From Cyclospora cayetanensis (Eukaryota; Apicomplexa; Conoidasida; Eucoccidiorida; Eimeriidae), in contig NW_020312700.1 of NCBI RefSeq assembly GCF_002999335.1, positions 1-64,000 on the forward strand: a DNA stretch of 64,000 nt. The letters are read 5' to 3'. A program made the translations under genes and the position numbers. This document shows positions 21,713-48,600 of the stretch, piece after piece. Within the stretch, counting starts at the first letter, position 1. Each line of letters opens with the position of its first letter. Below the pieces are notes generated by a model that saw only the letters and a list, made by a program, of their open reading frames with translations, did no database searches and had not been told where the DNA came from.

Positions 21713-23002
21713 CCGCCTCTCTATGCAGATGACATGAAGCATTTTGTGCATCTGGTGGCAGAGAAGAGGCGACTGCTGCTGCAAGCTTTAGGCTTTTCAA
21801 GACAGCATGTGCAAGACCAGCTGCAGCAGCAGATTCCAGTGTTGCAGCGTCTTGCCGCGATGGAGGATGCACTGTGTAGAGGCTGCAGCATTAGCAAGGC
21901 GAGCTGGTTGCATACCGCAGCCGCTGCAGGCGCTGCAGTGGACTATGTCATTGCCGATATCCTCCATGATATGACAGCCTCGATTCGACTCGCGCGCAAA
22001 CAGTGTGACACACTGCTGCTGCAAACGCAGAAGCGAGAGTGCTTTCTGCACCAGGATGATGGGGTGCTGTCACGACAGCAGCGTCGCCATAGACGGTGCA
22101 CTACTCCTGCTCTGCCGTTCGCTGCCGCCTCCCCCCCCCTCCCCCCTCCTGCAGCAGCAGAGTCTGCCTATCCCTTCCTACCTTCGCTGCTGACTTTCAG
22201 TCCCCTCTGCTGCTTCGTGCCGCAGCAGCAGCTGCAGCAAAGGGCATACCCCCACTGCCCTTGGCCGCTTGACGTGCGGCACTTGCCAGCGGCAGCAGTT
22301 GCAGCAGCAGGTGCAGCAACAGCGAGAAAGTCTTCCGATGAGGAGATCCAGAGAGGCATGCACCTGCTGCAGATCCCCAAGATCAACTGCTGCTGCTGCA
22401 GCAGCAGTTGCAGCAGCGGCAGCCTCAACAGACACGTCGGCAGCTGCAACGCGTGTGCTCCGAGCAGCGGCAGCAACAGCACTCCCGGCTGCATGCAGTC
22501 TCGGAGACGCTACAGCAGTCCTTCCCGCATGTGGTGGCTTGCCTCCGCAACACACGCTGCAGCAGCGGAAGGCGTCTGCTGCAGCAGCACGCGTCAGTAC
22601 GCCGCAGCGGCGGGAGATTTCTGGCCTGACTCCTGCTGGGAGCAGCAAGAACGTCAGCGTCAGGTGCTAGTGCATGCTCAGCATCTGAAACACCTCACGT
22701 GCCAACAGCCGACTTCGCCTCCCCTCACCACACACCTGCAGCAGCAACTCGAACGCCAGCATCAGCAGACTGCACAACAGATGTCACTGCGCGCTGGGGA
22801 GCAGCGAGAGCACAGACAGCAGCCGCTGCCGCTGCTGCCCGAACAACACGCCATGCGAATGGGAGCTTTCCCTGATCTCGAAGCGCTCTCACTTCCCCCA
22901 AATTGTATGCAAGAGCAACAGCAGTCTCTACACCACGGCCAGCAGCCATTGCAGCAGCCGCTGCTCCTGCAGCAACAAACGCTGCTGCCGCAACCGTACT
23001 AA
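15263..23002 (+). CDS. EF-hand-like exons joined to a giant poly-Gln exon; probable C-terminal part of the NEK kinase gene
   Basis: Coding blocks: 15263-15519 (starts G|ATG after CTGCAG), blocks near 15925-16005 and 16098-16200 whose ends are unsure, then 16462-16716, 17055-17159 and 17614-23002. The last three joins are phase-exact. They create two degenerate EF-hand loops: FSLFDTNKSQLITRQHF and, across the 17159/17614 intron, DKAGNVKFTLWLQQL. An earlier segment IFKASRDGVCLRLF resembles another decayed loop. Canonical acidic ligands are mostly missing, so Ca2+ binding is doubtful. The 5.4-kb last exon encodes about 1795 residues: Gln-, Ser- and Ala-rich, with runs of QQQ near 19.1, 20.0 and 20.5 kb. 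Non-repetitive helical stretches around 21.0-22.05 kb, such as DDMKHFVHLVAEKRRLLLQ, support real translation. The phase fits kinase exon 3 (ends phase 2, next exon supplies 1 nt). A separate gene starting at ATG 15264 is the alternative. Confidence 0.65.
15560..15920. repeat. Minisatellite of GTCTCTCTTGCTGCTGC type
   Basis: Blocks of TTTCTGCGTGTCTCTCTTGC followed by TGCTGC and by TCCCTCTGCC recur irregularly through an intron of the EF-hand region. The strand is pyrimidine-rich up to the next coding block. Confidence 0.85.
16255..16345. repeat. (GAGAAA)n purine-rich repeat
   Basis: The run is almost pure A/G (GAGAGAAAAAGAAAGAGAG type) on the plus strand. It lies in an intron of the EF-hand region just upstream of the exon beginning at 16462. 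Confidence 0.9.
18172..18235 (+). repeat. (CAGCAGGAG)n coding repeat
   Basis: CAG/GAG codon repeats in frame give Gln-Gln-Glu tracts within the large last exon. Similar in-frame arrays recur at about 19120-19280 (GAGCAGAAGCAA type), 19960-20180 (CAACAGCAAGAG type) and 21615-21712 (CAACAGCAA read one base over, giving Thr/Ala). Confidence 0.9.
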
Positions 23003-23667
23003 CTCGATCTATACTGGGTGTGTGTGTGTGTCTGTGTCTGCCTTCGCGCTAGTTGTTGCACTCACGCCACGCTGAAAAAAACGCAAGGCTCCCTAAGATT
23101 GCAACTAGTGTGCTACGCAGAGAGAGAGAGAGAGAAACGCAGCAACAGGCACGAAAGCTTTTCGGCAGGTGCAGCGTAGCGATTCGTAGGTGCGCGAAAA
23201 ACAACACGCCTGTCTGTCTCCCTGTCTCTCTCTCGCAAATAGTCTGCGGTCTTTTTGCCTAGAGATGCAGCAGCGCCTCAGTAGCAATCCGTAGCGGCTG
23301 TATTAACACAGCGAACGCACAGATGCCGCCGCCTCCCCAATGCGCTGCTGCAAAAGGGGCATAGACGCGTGCAGCAGTGATAGATAATAACGCAGCCAAG
23401 GCGGCCTTAAAAACTGAAGGCTACAAGGTCCATCCCTCTCTCCAGTATGAGCAACAAAAGCAGCAAAGAAGGCAGTGGCAGCTGCTGCGAAGCGTGTGTG
23501 TGCATTAGTGAGTCGCAATATGCAAGGAATGAGTCGCAATATGCAAGTCCATACCCACGCGCTGCAGCTGCACAGCCGCAGCCACGCCTCCCCACGCAGC
23601 AGCTGTTGCTGCTTGCAATTGATTCGTTGTTGTCGCTCTGCAGGCGAACCTGCAGCCGCGCACTTTA
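23003..23667. other. Convergent intergenic spacer
   Basis: About 665 bp separate the TAA of the plus-strand poly-Gln gene from the TAA of the minus-strand DHX8 gene. It contains a short (GT)n near 23015 and (AG)n near 23117. No coding sequence was recognised. The spacer should hold both 3' ends; no polyadenylation signal could be chosen with confidence. Confidence 0.5.
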
Positions 23668-37116
<13,449 letters not shown>

Positions 37117-39604
37117 GCTGCCTGCACGCCTTGTTTCTGCGCTTCGACCTCGACTCCGATGACTGCTGGACACGCGAACGACAGCAAACGTCTCAGATGG
37201 AGACACCTCGGCCAGCCGGAAGCAACCTGTGACCGCCCTGAAGGAAAAAAGCGGCGAAAACTCCAGCAGGATGTCCTCTTTCCTGCGCCTAGGCAGGCTG
37301 CGAGGAGCGCCGCATGCAGGGCCCTAGCCCCCTTCCACTAAAATACTGTTATACTTCCTTCTGTGTATCCGAAGGTCAACAAATAGCAGACTCCAAAATG
37401 CATTTTCTCTGCAATACACCATTTAGACCACCGTCGGTGGCTGCTGCTGCTGCCTTCACCACAAGGCGTTGCTGCTCGCCGTTGCGCATGCAGTCCTCGG
37501 GCAGGAGCAGCCTGCATTGACTTCCTTGGCTGCCTAATGTATTTTCGCTCGCTGATTCGGCACCACGAGATACCATTAGATAATCTGCCGTTGTATAAAA
37601 GTAATTGCGCTGAGTCCGCACCACACTTCTTTATCTAGCGCGACGGAGCCTCCTCAGCACAGAAGACGTTATGCTCTTTTCCAAGCACATCCTGGTGGAT
37701 GCGCCTTCTCTGCTTCACAACTCGGTCTGCTATATCTCTCCTGGATGAGAACCTTAAGAGGGCAGCCCCTGTGCAGTGTGTAAACTTTCAAGAGTGAACT
37801 TACCGTTAGGTTGTTGCTGGAGCGTGGCATGCCACAGTACATGCGTAGCGGGCTATGCTAGAGTTGAGCACTCTCTGCTACATTCGTGAAATTGAAAAAA
37901 ACTGGAAAGACCTGAATAATGGGTGAGGGTATTCCTACACTTGCTTCATGGTAGAGGACTGATACCTCGATACAAGTAGACTCAACGTTATGTCTGCCCG
38001 TGTGTTTGCGGCAGCTACTGAGTGCAACTAGTTAAGGTGATCGAAGAATTTATAGGAGCGATTGTGCGCCCCGCAGCTGTCCCTTTACTCTAATTTTAAG
38101 AGCTCTGAGGGACACAGGGCAAGGGAGGGTGGAATTCCTTACGAAAACCACTTGGCAAAGTTCCAGCAGGTTTGTATTGAATTGGCAGTTGAGCGCCTCC
38201 TGAACTTTCACATTTGGTAGCACTGCATGGTTCGATGCAGCTATTGTTCGCCCATTCTCTGATTGTACATGCAGTAAGATGACACGTTCCCTTGCAATTG
38301 CTCTCTGTATTCGATCGAGCCTTTTCGAAATCCAATAATTTTATTTTCTTGTGCAACCGCCTAGGAAAGACTGCATCCCTACACGACCGAAGCTGACGGT
38401 GGCACAACACCTGTGGGGGCATATGCTGGCCTGCAAGCTGCTGTGAATGCAGATACTCCCTAGCTGGTGGAATACATGATTCTTCAGCCGGAAAATTGTC
38501 TATACTTGCGTCGACGGTGTTAGGCTGGCCATTTAAAGATGACTGTCATATGAATGGACTCAACTATTCGAAGATTTCGTCTGCTGGTAGGAGATGTACC
38601 TCGCTTTGTACCGTGCAGATAAAGAGGAACGAGTGTTCCTTGCGGCATGATTATTGGAGTGAAAGGCACTTAGACGGTGGCTTTAGTAATGTATGTGGCG
38701 TCGTCTCATGTATTACTATAGTTCAAGCCGTTGTACAAAGCCCTGACTAATCGTGGAATGCCAAGATGAGCTCAACAGCGAGCTCGAGGACTTGAGGTAT
38801 CTGAACCACAAGATTCAATCAGTAGGTCGCTGTATTAGATGAAACTGCAGCACACCAGAGCCATAACGCAGCCGAGCAGGTGCTTTGTTCGTGGATCATC
38901 TTTAAATCTCCCCGCAGTGCCACGTCAGGTGGTCGCAAGATACGCAACGACTCAGGCAGTAATCCACTGACCCGTGGGGCTTTCGCAAAATACCGTGCGT
39001 GGTATGCGTTTGAAACCTATTCATCCACTGCAAACACCACAACTCAGAATGGCGAGAGGGTGCAGCACTACTACGTTGGGGATGGCATGCTGTAGTTAAA
39101 GTATAACTCTGAGAACCCGTCGGTTGTACCAAAGGTTGCCTTGGCTGTAATTGTATGCAGTATTGCTCTCAGGCGTAGTGGCACTGCTGCAGTTGTGTAC
39201 TTTTTACTGCTTTTCTTTCATTTTTTGTGTTGGGTGAATTCATTTAGCAAGAGATTCACAGGTTCAGCGCTCCGATGACTGCAAACCATTGTGCTACCGC
39301 GGTCATGATGGTTTGATCCATCTTAGTTGATGGCTACTGGGTGTGCCTTTCTTCTCTTCGATTTCACTGTATAGAGTGATGCACCCATATGATGTCTTTG
39401 TTTCAGTATGTTACGTTTCTACTTGCATGGTGAGTAGCAATAATGCTCGAACTCTTCCGCTGCCCTGCACGCAGCTGGTCCGCATGGGTGGTACGGAACA
39501 CGAGGACGTATGTTTTAAAATGGGAGAGAAGATGTGCTGGGAAAAAATGCACTTCAACACTACCTACAGCACTGCGTATACGTAAATAATGATAAAAAAA
39601 CTAG

Positions 39605-40200
39605 CTAATTGGTTTTTTTCCGAGGGTGTAATGCTGTGTGCGTGTGCGCTGGATGCTGTGTACAACTAGCTGGACCTGCATGGAGTTCTAATAAAGCATC
39701 CAAGCTTACACTCTCCTCTCATGTCGGGAACTCTGAGGGTCACGAGCAGAAGCACCGCTCTTGGAAACCACTCAATAACTTTCTAATTAGTCCGTAATGA
39801 TTCTGTAGTACATGGAGCAATCCTTTTCGTGCGCCTGGGTTCCGTAATTAGAGAATGACAGGAGAATGACGTTTGGAGCATGTATTCAAGAGTATTTTGA
39901 TAAGCCTTAGTACGCTTTCGGGGACAAAGGCTTGATTTTGGAGACCCTTGGCCGAGTGGCCGTGTAGCCCAGTAGCTAGGATGCATGCTGGTGCATCCAC
40001 TGAGCAACTCCGCGCACACAAACTACACATTTGTGACATTCAAGGGATGCCCTAACTTCCAATCCAAAACATCGGATCGAAAGTTACTAGTGTCTTTGCA
40101 AACTGCTCCGCACTCTGTTCTTTGAGCCCCTCAGGGTTCGCGCCTGAGAGGAGAGAAGCTGCAACGCGTAGCGCAGCTGCTTCCTTAACGCACTCCGAGC
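39605..40200 (+). repeat. Diverged repeat copy A
   Basis: Shares a series of co-linear short matches with 44880-45650 over several hundred bases, as described for the feature-poor segment. Identity is only moderate and was judged by eye; boundaries are not defined and no terminal repeats were seen. Confidence 0.35.
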
Positions 40201-43200
40201 ACTCACAACTTGTTGTTCATAGTGCCTATTGGACTAGCTCGAATATTGATTCTGATGGTGGCGAGTTAACAGCAATCTGCTAGAAATGTGTACGAACAGC
40301 TAAACCAACCAGAAAATTCTCGATTGATTGCTAGATAAGTATGACTTCTGTGGTAGAAAGTGCCTCTGTGTAGCTTGTCCCTGTGCAGTACTTACGCTAG
40401 GTGGACTTTGCAGGACATGGAACATATGAAGCGAGCTTGCACTACAATTGCGCCTCCAGCTGGCTTCTTCTCAGTTTAAGGCGCACGCTATTTACGTGCT
40501 CCTAAAGATACAAGAGCGCAACACGTCCATATCCCTTTTGGGCTGTCAGCCCTGAAGTCATTGTTGGATCATCAGGATCTTGCACCACATGAATGGGTGG
40601 GGAAGGATGCTACTTCAGACATTGTTATATGCGTGTTATTCCCCCACACTCACTCATAACACGGAGAGTAAGGCTCAATATGGGAAGTGTTGAATAATAA
40701 CAAAGTAAACAATTCATTTTCCAGCTGGCTGCTGGTGGCTGAAGAGGAACTGACGTCCTCAGGGCCACTGGAAAGGCTACTGTTCAGAATTCCCACCGTA
40801 CATTAAACGCATCAATTGTGGGTCGAGGCAGGGAAACAACGCTTGAACAGTTCTTAAGACTTGAACTGGCATAGAGCTGGCTCTTCCTTTGAAGTACCGA
40901 TTCTTCTGGAAAGACGAAGGCTCTTCTTGTAGGTGGTGGGATCTTATTTGCAGACATACAGCCCCCGGCCTTGGGAGCGGAAACGAGTCGGAGCCGATAA
41001 TGCCACGTGTGTCTTTGTGGAATGATTGCGTTGATTTATGAAACAGCAAGAGAAATTTATTCTTGCGTGAGACAGAGTTTGCCGGGGCTTTCAAAAGGCT
41101 TCATCGAAGTGATCTCGGCTATGGGATCCCCACACGCGTGCACTCAGTGCACGTTGGAGGCTTTTGCTACCCCACCATGAGAAATAGGCTCAAGACAGCA
41201 CCGAAACTCGAGAGGAAGGACAACTCTAAGAACGAAATATAGTTGGGGGTTTGGATATGCGAAGAGCGCTTATAGGGTAGCGAAGGAGCAACCTGTACTC
41301 GAGCTGCAGCGCTTGCTCGGAGTGCATCCGAAGCTCATAGAGTTTTTTCAAGATCCTTGGGCGTATCAGCATTACTGGACAGGTGGATTTCCTGCTTTCC
41401 AGGAAAGGCGTGTCGAGTAGTGAATACCTCACCAACAATGAATTGCTATACCTTGTGTGGTGTAACTCGCATGTTTATTTTGCTTTTCCACATACATCTA
41501 ACCGATTGTGGTAAAATACTCGCAAAAAATATGGCACTGAGCCCGACTATTGCTGTTTGCCATGCTCCTGTCTCCCTTCTGCTCTTCTTGCGGAAGGGTG
41601 CCTCTGTGGGTCATTGGGACTGAGTTCCATCATCGAGCTAAGTTCAAGAAACAAGATTTAAGAGTTTTTCAGATTAATGAAATGTATGTTGTGCTCTGTG
41701 AAGTACAGTAGACTGCGGTGTGGGCTGCTGATGTACATTCCAAGACATTCAGCATCGCAAGCTGGTATGGAATGAAACTGAAAACTATTTAGCACGCGCA
41801 GCTTAAGGCATCATGTGCTGCGAAAAGCATTCGTCGAGAGCTTGGATAACTGACACTTTGTGGAAAACAGCTTCGTGCAAGCTCGACACCTTTGCAAAGC
41901 GTCAGGCTGCCTATGGCTCTCGGGGACCCAAGTGCGACTCTTTTATTCTACGTTTTTGAGTGTTTGAACGGCATGTTGCAAGGCACTATTTGGCATCCCC
42001 GCCTTTTGTCACCTTATTACACAAGCAAACAGCGCTCTGATAGCAAAGAAAGCTCATCAGATTTCAGAGTTGTCCATCGTGTGAATGAGAGAGGGTGCGA
42101 CATAAGCTTAGGAGACGGATCAGGGGGCGATAAATCAGTGTTCCTGAATGCTAGTCACCTCAAGAACTAAAGCCAAAAAATTCCAAAATATCGAACGACT
42201 GTGAATGAGTTAGGAGATTGGGAAGTGCATGGTTGCCCATGACTGCCTTATGACCCACATCCATCTTCCCTAGAGCATGCCCTATGCCAGTGCGTGGAGG
42301 GGCTTTGCGCTACGCACCAGGCCACCAGCCACTTCAGAGCGTTTCAAGAGTGGGTATCTGCTTACTGGTGAAGCCGAGTACGGCGCCTGAGGTCCTTTGG
42401 GACCCTTCCGGCTCCGAAAATGTATGAGTCTGTGATTACTGGTATAGATTCTCAGACCTTTTTCTGCCCTTCGAAATCCACACCCTTGTGTCGCTTACCG
42501 TGAACAAGGGAGCACGAGGTTCCCCGTAGAATCACCGCTCCTCCAGATATGGAAAAAGCCACTCGTAAGCAACAACTGCACTTTCATATAAGGATACAGA
42601 GCAAGAAGACTACACAAGCAAACTTGAGTAACACCGAAGCAGTAACTGCACTAGAGCTATCTCGAGGCAATGGCGGTTACCGAAACACCGATTCGATTTT
42701 TTTCATGTGAGATCACACGAAATACCCAAAATAGACAGTAACACAAACCTCGGTTATAGTTAGTTCAGTAGAAAACGACTAATTGTCATGACAGTTTGTA
42801 TGCATTGCTTGTGGCAAGTATTGTTGGTTCAACACAAAGGGAAATTATTGTTTTCTTACTGCCCCTGCCCTTGCGAAACATCTCCTGCATTTCGAAGTGG
42901 CTCTGGGTGACTGAACCCACATCAACGTGCTCAGCTATTTACTTGTCAACAGGAGGCGTGCTCTAGGCATTCACACCTGAAGAACTAGGGGGTCATCTGG
43001 GCCCCTAAGGCAGGGCTGTTCAATATAAGGAACCCTATCAATACTACTTTACAATTTTGGACCATAAAATATCACAATGGCCCTCAGAGGCCCCACGTTT
43101 CTTCACCAAAAACCTCAATACCTGTCCCTTCCACACTCCAGTAGCTCCAGCTACAGCTCCTCTCAGACGCAAGCTGCTAACGACAGCATGCTCTTCAATT

Positions 43201-44879
43201 GGTTACAGCTTATAGTTCTCCGAGGATCCCGTTGTACGAAATACAAAACTTACCCAGTGCTCACTATTAGGCAGGGCTTCTGGCCGCAGAGATCACAAAA
43301 AGGGGCTTGTGAGGCTGGACTGCGCCCCAAAAGACGCTGTAGCTTTAGGCCCCGTAACCGATCTGCTGTTTCTAGTGCCTCTCTCCACACACTAGGGCTC
43401 CCAGAAACAGCTTGCTCTTTGAATTTGCGCCTAATTTTACTTCTGATGCTCCTCCAAGATCTTCAACATGCCAAGGTAACAAGGTTTACCAGTACAGAGC
43501 AGGTATACTTGTGCCGGGATGCCCATCCCGATACCAGCGCTGCACAAGCCTCTGAAGAGCTCTGCAAAGTTCCATCTCACAAAAGAGTATAGCCTTCTTC
43601 CTGATTTTGGGGGGCAAACGCGAATATTCCGCAATCCTGCACTAGACTCTTATTCAGCCTCGACGTCATCACAGTTGCATGAAATGCTTCAACACGCTTG
43701 CAGGCCAAGCCCTCATACTTACAATTTTCGACCCGCATACTAGAAGAAGCTCATTACTTCAAGGGAGCACCTGCCCATAGGCAAAATGTGCACTTGCAGA
43801 TTGCTTAGCCATTGATGAAGGCCTATTGGTGCAAGGTTGAGTGCAAACGAAGGTTAAGTAAGGTTGGGGGTGTTTTATTATTGTCCTAGTGGGCGCCAAT
43901 GCCCCTTCAGCCACAAGCTCCCGGCCGGAAAGTAAGTTGGCCATTGCTTATCTAGTCTCATACCCCGCACATAGTTTAGCTTGATCTCATGATCAGGCTT
44001 AACTGTGGGCAACAGCATGCAACTTTTAGCAGAAGGAAATCATGCCCGTCCTATGAATCACTTTGATCACGTAAGCGTATGAGCAGCAGTTGTAGAAAAC
44101 TATGCACGAGCGCTAATCTTCAGGGACTGAGATCGCTACCGAATAAAATGCGTGCATGAATCCTAATTCCTAAGGTGTGAGTGCTCAGATTGCTCCTTCA
44201 ACTGCCAAGGAAAGGGCTGAAAGCAAGATGTAGTGTCAGTTCACTACAAAAGTCCCCTCATAGAAAGGAGTAGGGCACGCTTAAAGAAAGACGGATGCAG
44301 TTCCCATAGCAGCTGTGTGTACCCATGCGAATTCCAGACCTCCGAATCGGTATGATGCGTGTCAGTTGCTCGAAACCTTTAAGGCTTAGGCTTAGCCCCC
44401 AAAGTTCCGTGAATTGTGGAATACAGCTGGCTGCTTTCCCTTCGTTTTCTTCGACAGGGTGGGCATCGCATCTTGCTAACTCGCCAGAGAAGCATGAACT
44501 CTCACGAGCTACATTGACTGCCATTTGTTTGCCAGTTTGTCTACATATCAGACAAGAGAGAGCACAAAACCAGCTGTCACCTTGAGACGCGCCTTGCAAG
44601 CACACTAAAATATGAACTCAGGGACCTGCTGGCGACTCAGAACCGGACAGGCAGTCTACTGTCTTGTACAGGCGTGGATCAGGTCGCGAGTCTATATCCA
44701 CACTGTTGGGCTTCCTAGCTTTCAAGCGCTGCTCTTATCAATACATGCTAATTTGATATTTTAATGAGGCTAAGCTACACCTCCCATACTCTCTAGTCCA
44801 CTAGGAATATTCAATAAGCATTAGTAAAAAATTGCCTACTTCTTTGTCCGTTTGTATCTCATTTAGGGAAAAGTACTTC

Positions 44880-45650
44880 ACTTTATACAAGAAGGTGCAG
44901 TGGTGTGCATATGCACTAGATGCAGTGTGCAACTGGGTGAGAGTACCCGGAGTGCCAAGAACGAGCAGCTACGCGCATTCTAGCTGTGCCTCTCGCCTCC
45001 TGTCGAGCACTCGGAGGGGACCGGCAGGATAGGAAGAAGCTCTTTTGAGGAACATTCAATAACGCTTTACAAAGTGTGTATTGACTTTGAAGAGATGTGC
45101 CTCCCCGTGAAAACCTTGGGTGGAGCTGTTTAGGAAGCGTGTGCTAAAGATTCATTCCGAAAATTTTTGGTATAAAAGTGAGAAAGAGGCAACTCAAGTC
45201 ACTTTAATGCTGAAAATATAGCACGCACTTAAGTAGTTTTCTTATTAAACCTCAAAGCTCTCCTTTAATTTTGCTGCGTGCTGCAACCAACAATCCCTGT
45301 GCAGAAACGGGCCCTGTTAGGGTAGAAGGCGAAGCGCGAAATGCTAGATTAGACCATAAGAATGCGTTTAAAGGTCTATTCGGGCTTCTTCCCCCCCGGA
45401 GCACTCGTTTTTACGCTCCAAAGCCAATCACAGACGACAGATTGCAGTAGGCAAGCAATAGAATGTGGGGCGCCGCATTAGGGCCTAGGGTGATTCAGTG
45501 CAGATGAACAAAGGAATCCAATAAATGCCTTAAAATACTAGCCACTGATTGTTCCCAACTCGACCAACAATTCGGAGGCATCTCCTCAAAGCGCCTCTTG
45601 AGCCCTCTAGGATTCACGCTCTGAAGCATTAGAACCGGTACCCCACGGAT
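44880..45650 (+). repeat. Diverged repeat copy B
   Basis: Partner of the copy at 39605-40200, in direct orientation. The spacing between the first and last shared words is about 520 bp in copy A and about 720 bp here, so one copy has gained or lost sequence. Confidence 0.35.
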
Positions 45651-48600
45651 GATTATGGGGATATTGGGCTACCACACTCCCGGTTATAGTGTCAGTGCAA
45701 GATTAAATTCGTATATAATAATTTATTGAACAGGTAAGCAGTGTGTAGATAGCTCGAGGTGCTTCAACTCCCAGCCAATCGTGGGCGCTCGTTGAAATCG
45801 CGACGGGAGGGGCATATGCAGGAAGACACTTGGTTGCACCTTTCGAGAGCATACACAAGCAGCAGAGAGTGAAAACCATAAGTAAAAATCAGGTTTTACA
45901 AGTGACTTTTCTATAAGCTCTATTCGGCCTTTGCGTGAGGAAGTTACACCCGTGAAAAGTCCTTTGCTAGGCATGGAGGAGAGGATCCTTAGGGATTCGA
46001 TGCAGCCAACTAAGAGGGTTCTAAGCTTTTACATTCCCTTTCGCAACCATTCCAATACTTTAAGCAGTATTTCGGTGTTGTACATAAGAACCACTGTTGT
46101 TATGTAGTGCTAGGAAGTCTTCACCCCCAACGGAAATCAGGTCTATTTTTGTGCAGTCAGTCGGGATCTGCGAAGAGTCAAGTTCAATCAACCCGCGCTA
46201 TCCGCCAGCTTGGTCACTCATTGGCAATCAAAGTACTTAACAGACGGCGGAGGGGATTAGAGATAGGACACTTTCTACGGCTTACGGATGACTCAATCTG
46301 CCATACAGGTTCCAATCCGTCTTTGACCCATTCATCGTTTGGACTGTCCTTACCTACTGTAGGTGACCGCCTCATAGCTTAGGTGTAAACAGTTCTTTTG
46401 ATCGCACCCCGCACTAGTTACCTTAATCCTTTGCTGCATCAAGAGACTATTTTGTTGTGTGCTAGTCACTGGGCTACAATAAGAATTCAACACACCTTCT
46501 GCAGTAGTGCATGCAGGTAAGAAAAAACCAGCTTAGGGCTAACCGCTCAGCTCTTAGTGAGAGCCGTGATGGTGGTAAATAGTTGATTGAATTTACCGCC
46601 CCATCAAGGTTTGCATCTGCATCAACGTGCATGGCTCCGCGGGCCTTTTTCGAATTAAGGATCAAAAAGCAAGTTTTGAATGATACGTTCACGAGTAATT
46701 GGACTACAGCAGTGATATTTAGGCCTGGATTGTGCTACCCCGCTGCATCAGCTCCCAGTGGAGGTGCGGGCAGCTCAAACGCCGAGGAGTTCAGTGCTAC
46801 CGAACGTAACATTCCTCCGTAGGGTTTTCACAAGGGGCTCAAAGCCAGTGCCCCTTCAAAGGCTTTTAAAGATATTATCTTGTGTGCTCTCAAGATGCTC
46901 AGTTGTTTTGCATGGCCATCACCCCATGAGGTTCCGGCATGTGGAGAGACATGGCAACTGGGATGCATACAGCTGCCCCCGCCGAGCAGTTCGGGCATTC
47001 GCACGCAGCTTCGCACAGGAATTTGCGTATGGATACGCAGCGTACGCTCTTGTAATGCAGAACTAACTCTGCTTTGTAGCAGGTTGAGCTACACATAGTC
47101 TGCTGCCGTAGCACTCCAGCTTTGGTTTCCATGGGGGGGGAGACCCACAGTCTCAAGCCTAACACAAATTTGTTGGCATGCTACAAAGCGCCCCTCAAAA
47201 GAGCCCCCGGCATCATTAAATTCACCCTGTACGTTTCAGATATTAGGGGAAACAGGCAGCTGAATGCGCGTTGCCGCACCTTTCGAGCACTGCTAGCACA
47301 CAACCGCAGTTGCACAGAGCAGCTAGCGCAAACGCACACAACGCGGATCTATTAGTGTTGAGCTAAATCAACTCTGCGAAATTCGCATATACGAACAAAT
47401 GCACTTAATGGGATAGAATTTTACCGATCCTTAACGGCGCATACGCACTTTCTACTAAACCAGCTATATGTACTTTGTTCTACACGTGCGGTGTTCCGAG
47501 AGTGAAGCTCTCTGCACCCCTGCTGAGAGCCGTGCCCGAAGGCAGAGACCCTGTAGAGTATCGCTAACAAGATTCAACATCTCTGGGGAAGACTCTGTAA
47601 GTAATTTTATTCAAAATTTTGATAGGGTTTAATGGTTGATTGTGTTTTGGTGCCGACTTGAAAGGAGCCCTGCGGTCCCTGCAACAAATAAACAAATATA
47701 CCAAGCCTTTTAGTGTACACGTGACAGAACCTTTATTATGCCCAACTAAAAAAGTATTACCTGAGTCCTTGTGGCTTCAGTCACTGCAATGTGCAGTGCA
47801 AAACGCTCTTGTATCATCTTGCTGCACCCAAGCATGCAGCCTCGGCAAGCTAGCTAACATTTTTGCCAAACCTGGCTGCGCTCTAACCAAGTAGGATGCA
47901 GTTGAATGGGCAAACAACGGCTCCCTGTATTTTCACGAAAGTTGGGATGTAGTGCCTGACATTCATTAGGCTATCCCTTGGAAGAACAGTATGGTTCAAG
48001 GGTCAGATGGCCTTGGTATGTAAGCTTCCACCGAGCTGCACTTGCTGTACCCGTTTACAGGAGAGTAAGAAAACTCCTGTGGAGTTTTGGTTGCTTGCTG
48101 TTAATTTGGCGTTTAGCCTAAGTAGTGTGAGGCCTGCAATTTTTGGTGTGCACCGTTTAAAGGTTGTGCCGCACCCAGCAGTAGTCCATCCTATCTGGTG
48201 AGTTCTGCACCATGCTCGCCTCGAAGGCAGCGTTAGAAGTTTTATCCTATAAACTGAACACGTATGAGTAGTCAGGTAAATCATAGGACTGATCCCCACC
48301 ACCTTTCTTTTTGCCCTTCGCAAAGGTAGCTGAGCGGTGAGAAGTATTACAGGCCGAGGGGCGGCGCTGTCAGGAGCACACACCTAGCCATGGCGCTTGC
48401 TCAATACTCGAATGGGATTAGAGCTTCGAGTAGAGCATAATGTGTAGCTTATCAATGCGAGAAGCAGCGCATAATAATTATTAGTTACAAGAGATGGTGC
48501 GCAACGGCGAGGTCACACATGACCGTTTCTATCAAAGATAGGAGGAATGCTACCTGGAAAAGGGGAGGTTCCCGAGATAGCTTACAAACAAAGTACCTAT

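Noticed and set aside
39940..40020. tRNA-like words (GGCCGAGTGGCC) near 39950
   Set aside because: The segment forms local palindromes but no cloverleaf or T-loop GGTTCGA sequence follows.
43077..43592. 171-codon ORF, longest in the feature-poor block
   Set aside because: No domain, no supporting splice structure and length compatible with chance in 12.8 kb on six frames.
46240..46345. Possible tRNA gene because of the B-box-like GGTTCCAATCC at about 46308
   Set aside because: No matching A box and no acceptor-stem complementarity at the required distance.
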